From Paraburkholderia sp. BL9I2N2 (lineage in GTDB: Bacteria > Pseudomonadota > Gammaproteobacteria > Burkholderiales > Burkholderiaceae), in contig NZ_SMGP01000001.1 of assembly GCF_004339745.1 (NCBI RefSeq), positions 682,001 to 746,000 of the forward strand: a DNA stretch of 64,000 nt, read 5' to 3'. The notes beneath the pieces were generated by a model. It was not told where the DNA came from, made no database searches, and saw only the letters and a program-made list of their open reading frames with translations. Position 1 is the stretch's first letter, and every line of letters starts with the position of its first letter. Positions 62,448-64,000 of the stretch are shown here, in pieces. The position numbers were made by a program, and so were the translations under genes.

Positions 62448-63296
62448 TCAGATCGTCGCGCCTTCGAGTTCGCCGATCATCTTCTGCATCTCGGCGCCGC
62501 CGGCCATCATGTCGAGCACCTCGTCCTTGCTGATGGTTTCCTTGGTGAACGTGCCGAGCGATTTGCCGCGATTGAGCACCGTGAACGAATCGCCGATCGG
62601 ATACGCGTGGTGCACGTTGTGCGTGATGAAGATCACCGAGATGCCCTTGGCGCGCGCCTTGTGAATCAGCTTCAGTACATTGAAACTTTGCTTTACGCCG
62701 AGCGCGGCGGTCGGCTCGTCGAGAATCAGCACGCGCGCGCCGAAGTGAATCGCCCGCGCAATCGCCAGACATTGCTTCTCGCCGCCGGACATGGTGCCGA
62801 TCGGCTGATGCGCGTCGCGCACGTTGATGCCCATTTCGGCGAGCTTGTCGCGCGCGGTGGTGGCGCTGGTTTCGAGGTCCATCACGCTCAGGAAACCGAA
62901 CAGTTTCTTCTGCGGCTCGCGTCCCATGAAGAAGTTGCGCGCCACCGAGAGCAGCGGCACCAGCGCGAGATCCTGATACACGGTGGCGATGCCGAGATCG
63001 AGCGCGTCTTTCGGCGATTCGAACAGCACCGGTTTGCCATCCACCAGATACTGGCCGGAAGAGGGCTGATGCACGCCTGCGAGGGTCTTGATCAGCGTCG
63101 ATTTGCCTGCGCCGTTGTCGCCGAGCAGGCAATGCACTTCGCCGCGTTTCAGGCGCAAGGTCACGCCGCTCAATGCGATTACCTTGCCGAAGTATTTGTT
63201 GACGTTCTCGAGAGCGAGGATCACGTCTTCCTGCGGGGCGCTCGCGTTGGTGTTCGAGCCGTCGACGCCATTCGCTGCGGTATTCGTATCGGACAT
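62448..63296 (-). CDS. Sugar ABC transporter ATPase (282 aa)
   Basis: Single ABC domain: [20 protein letters not shown] (Walker A), [20 protein letters not shown] (signature), [14 protein letters not shown] (Walker B) and FITHNVHHA (H-loop). One domain, not the RbsA-type duplicate, and an Asn/Ser-rich N terminus. Start at ATG 63296. Together with the permease upstream it probably takes up myo-inositol (FrcA/RbsA-like group). Lies 65 bases upstream of iolC. Confidence 0.9.
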   Translation of the reverse strand: MSDTNTAANGVDGSNTNASAPQEDVILALENVNKYFGKVIALSGVTLRLKRGEVHCLLGDNGAGKSTLIKTLAGVHQPSSGQYLVDGKPVLFESPKDALDLGIATVYQDLALVPLLSVARNFFMGREPQKKLFGFLSVMDLETSATTARDKLAEMGINVRDAHQPIGTMSGGEKQCLAIARAIHFGARVLILDEPTAALGVKQSFNVLKLIHKARAKGISVIFITHNVHHAYPIGDSFTVLNRGKSLGTFTKETISKDEVLDMMAGGAEMQKMIGELEGATI

Positions 63297-63309
63297 GGTC
63301 GTCTCCTCG

Positions 63310-64000
63310 TTACGATTGCGCGACGCGGCGGCGCACATAGTGATTGAACAGCACGGCGATCAGCAGCATCACGCCGAGGAACACGCGGAACCAGTCGGAA
63401 CTGACGTTGGTGTAGGTAATGCCGATCTGCACGACACCGAAGATCAACGCGCCGAAACACGCGCCGACCACCGAGCCGTAGCCACCCGTCAGCAAGGTGC
63501 CGCCGATCACCGCGGCGATGATCGCTTCGAATTCCTTCTGCAAACCGCGATCGGCCGCGGCTGAGCCGATGTCGCACACTTGCAGCACCGCGAAGAGGCA
63601 CGAGCAGAACGCAGTCAGCACGAACAGCGAAATCTTCACGCGACGCACCGGCACGCCGACGTTCTTGGCCGCGTTGGCGTCACCACCGACGGCGAGAATC
63701 CAGTTGCCCGCCCGCGTTTTTGCCAGCACGAACGCGCAGACTGCGGCGAGTCCGAGCCACCACAGAATCACCTTGGGAATGCCCGGCACGAGCGCGTGCC
63801 CGTTATCGAGCATGGTGCCGATGCCATGGCGGGCGAGCATCGTGAACAGACCGTTCAGCGCGACGCCGTGAAACAGCGTATCCGCGAGCCAGTCCTGCTG
63901 AGCGAGGTCGCCGACGCCGGAGACGATCGTGCGGTCCGCGAACATGATCGAGAGCGCGAGCGTGAGGCCGCGCAAGATGAACAGAAACGCGAGCGTGACG
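63310..64000 (-). CDS. Sugar ABC transporter permease (RbsC-like), N-terminal part outside window
   Basis: The reading frame is open to the right window edge. Visible: [22 protein letters not shown] region, [20 protein letters not shown] (the 'G.N..AA.lsGi.v' loop of RbsC permeases), and [20 protein letters not shown] (EAIAAVViGGTsl.GG motif). Several hydrophobic helices. Ends 13 bases before the ATPase start, forming one transport operon for inositol. Confidence 0.9.
   Translation of the reverse strand, partial: VTLAFLFILRGLTLALSIMFADRTIVSGVGDLAQQDWLADTLFHGVALNGLFTMLARHGIGTMLDNGHALVPGIPKVILWWLGLAAVCAFVLAKTRAGNWILAVGGDANAAKNVGVPVRRVKISLFVLTAFCSCLFAVLQVCDIGSAAADRGLQKEFEAIIAAVIGGTLLTGGYGSVVGACFGALIFGVVQIGITYTNVSSDWFRVFLGVMLLIAVLFNHYVRRRVAQS

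Overview
This window looks like a chromosome segment of a Paraburkholderia/Burkholderia-type betaproteobacterium. The evidence is high GC with a strong third-position bias, a phoR-ppk-ppx cluster, an ornithine-lipid acyltransferase (olsB), a PPK/GlnS/AlaS housekeeping set, and an inositol catabolic operon whose IolC carries the C-terminal DUF2090 half. Species cannot be fixed from sequence alone.

Layout. (1) 1-15.7 kb is core chromosome: the 3' part of phoR, ppk (with a Pho-box-like promoter element) divergent from ppx, olsB, sixA, tRNA-Pro(TGG), several small membrane proteins and lipoproteins, a MATE exporter, a pentapeptide-repeat protein, a LysM/LytM lipoprotein, an aldose-1-epimerase-like protein and uppP. 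(2) 16.0-31.9 kb is a 15.8-kb integrated element in the 3' half of tRNA-Arg(TCT), bounded by 47-bp perfect direct repeats (16016-16062 and 31826-31872). (3) 31.9-51.8 kb is core or accessory metabolism: DUF427, a lipoprotein phosphoesterase divergent from a di-haem peroxidase, NUDIX hydrolases, an amino-acid-binding protein, glnS, a gamma-glutamyltransferase, a CoA-transferase, alaS, a LysR/MFS divergent pair and threonine aldolase. (4) 51.8-56.2 kb is a thioesterase-livHMGF operon preceded by a translated-looking tandem repeat. (5) 56.6-64.0 kb is an inositol operon read leftward: sugar ABC permease (cut by the window), ATPase, iolC, iolD, iolE, iolB.

The most unusual part is the tRNA-Arg element. 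Its genes are intact and almost all point left: integrase, AlpA-like HTH protein, two small unknowns, a primase-helicase, small unknowns, a coiled-coil protein, a scaffold-like protein, a Bbp16-like capsid cement protein, a tailspike, a 44-aa protein, and an 1872-aa polyvalent/ejection-type protein with an HESGH zincin motif. It has no recognisable terminase, portal, major capsid, tail-tube or lysis gene. It does have its own replicase, next to an iteron cluster of nine TACTCA/TGAGTA copies. I read it as a candidate phage satellite that would supply replication plus selected virion parts (assembly, cement, host range, ejection) and borrow the rest from a podovirus-like helper. A decayed prophage is the main alternative, but the uninterrupted frames and ATGA-coupled junctions argue against random decay.

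Other points worth attention are: eight 15-bp repeats encoding PETTT inside a short leader ORF whose stop overlaps the thioesterase start (ATGA); a LivF-type ATPase with Arg in place of the Walker A Lys; and small membrane-protein genes of 28 and 57 codons with good ribosome binding sites.
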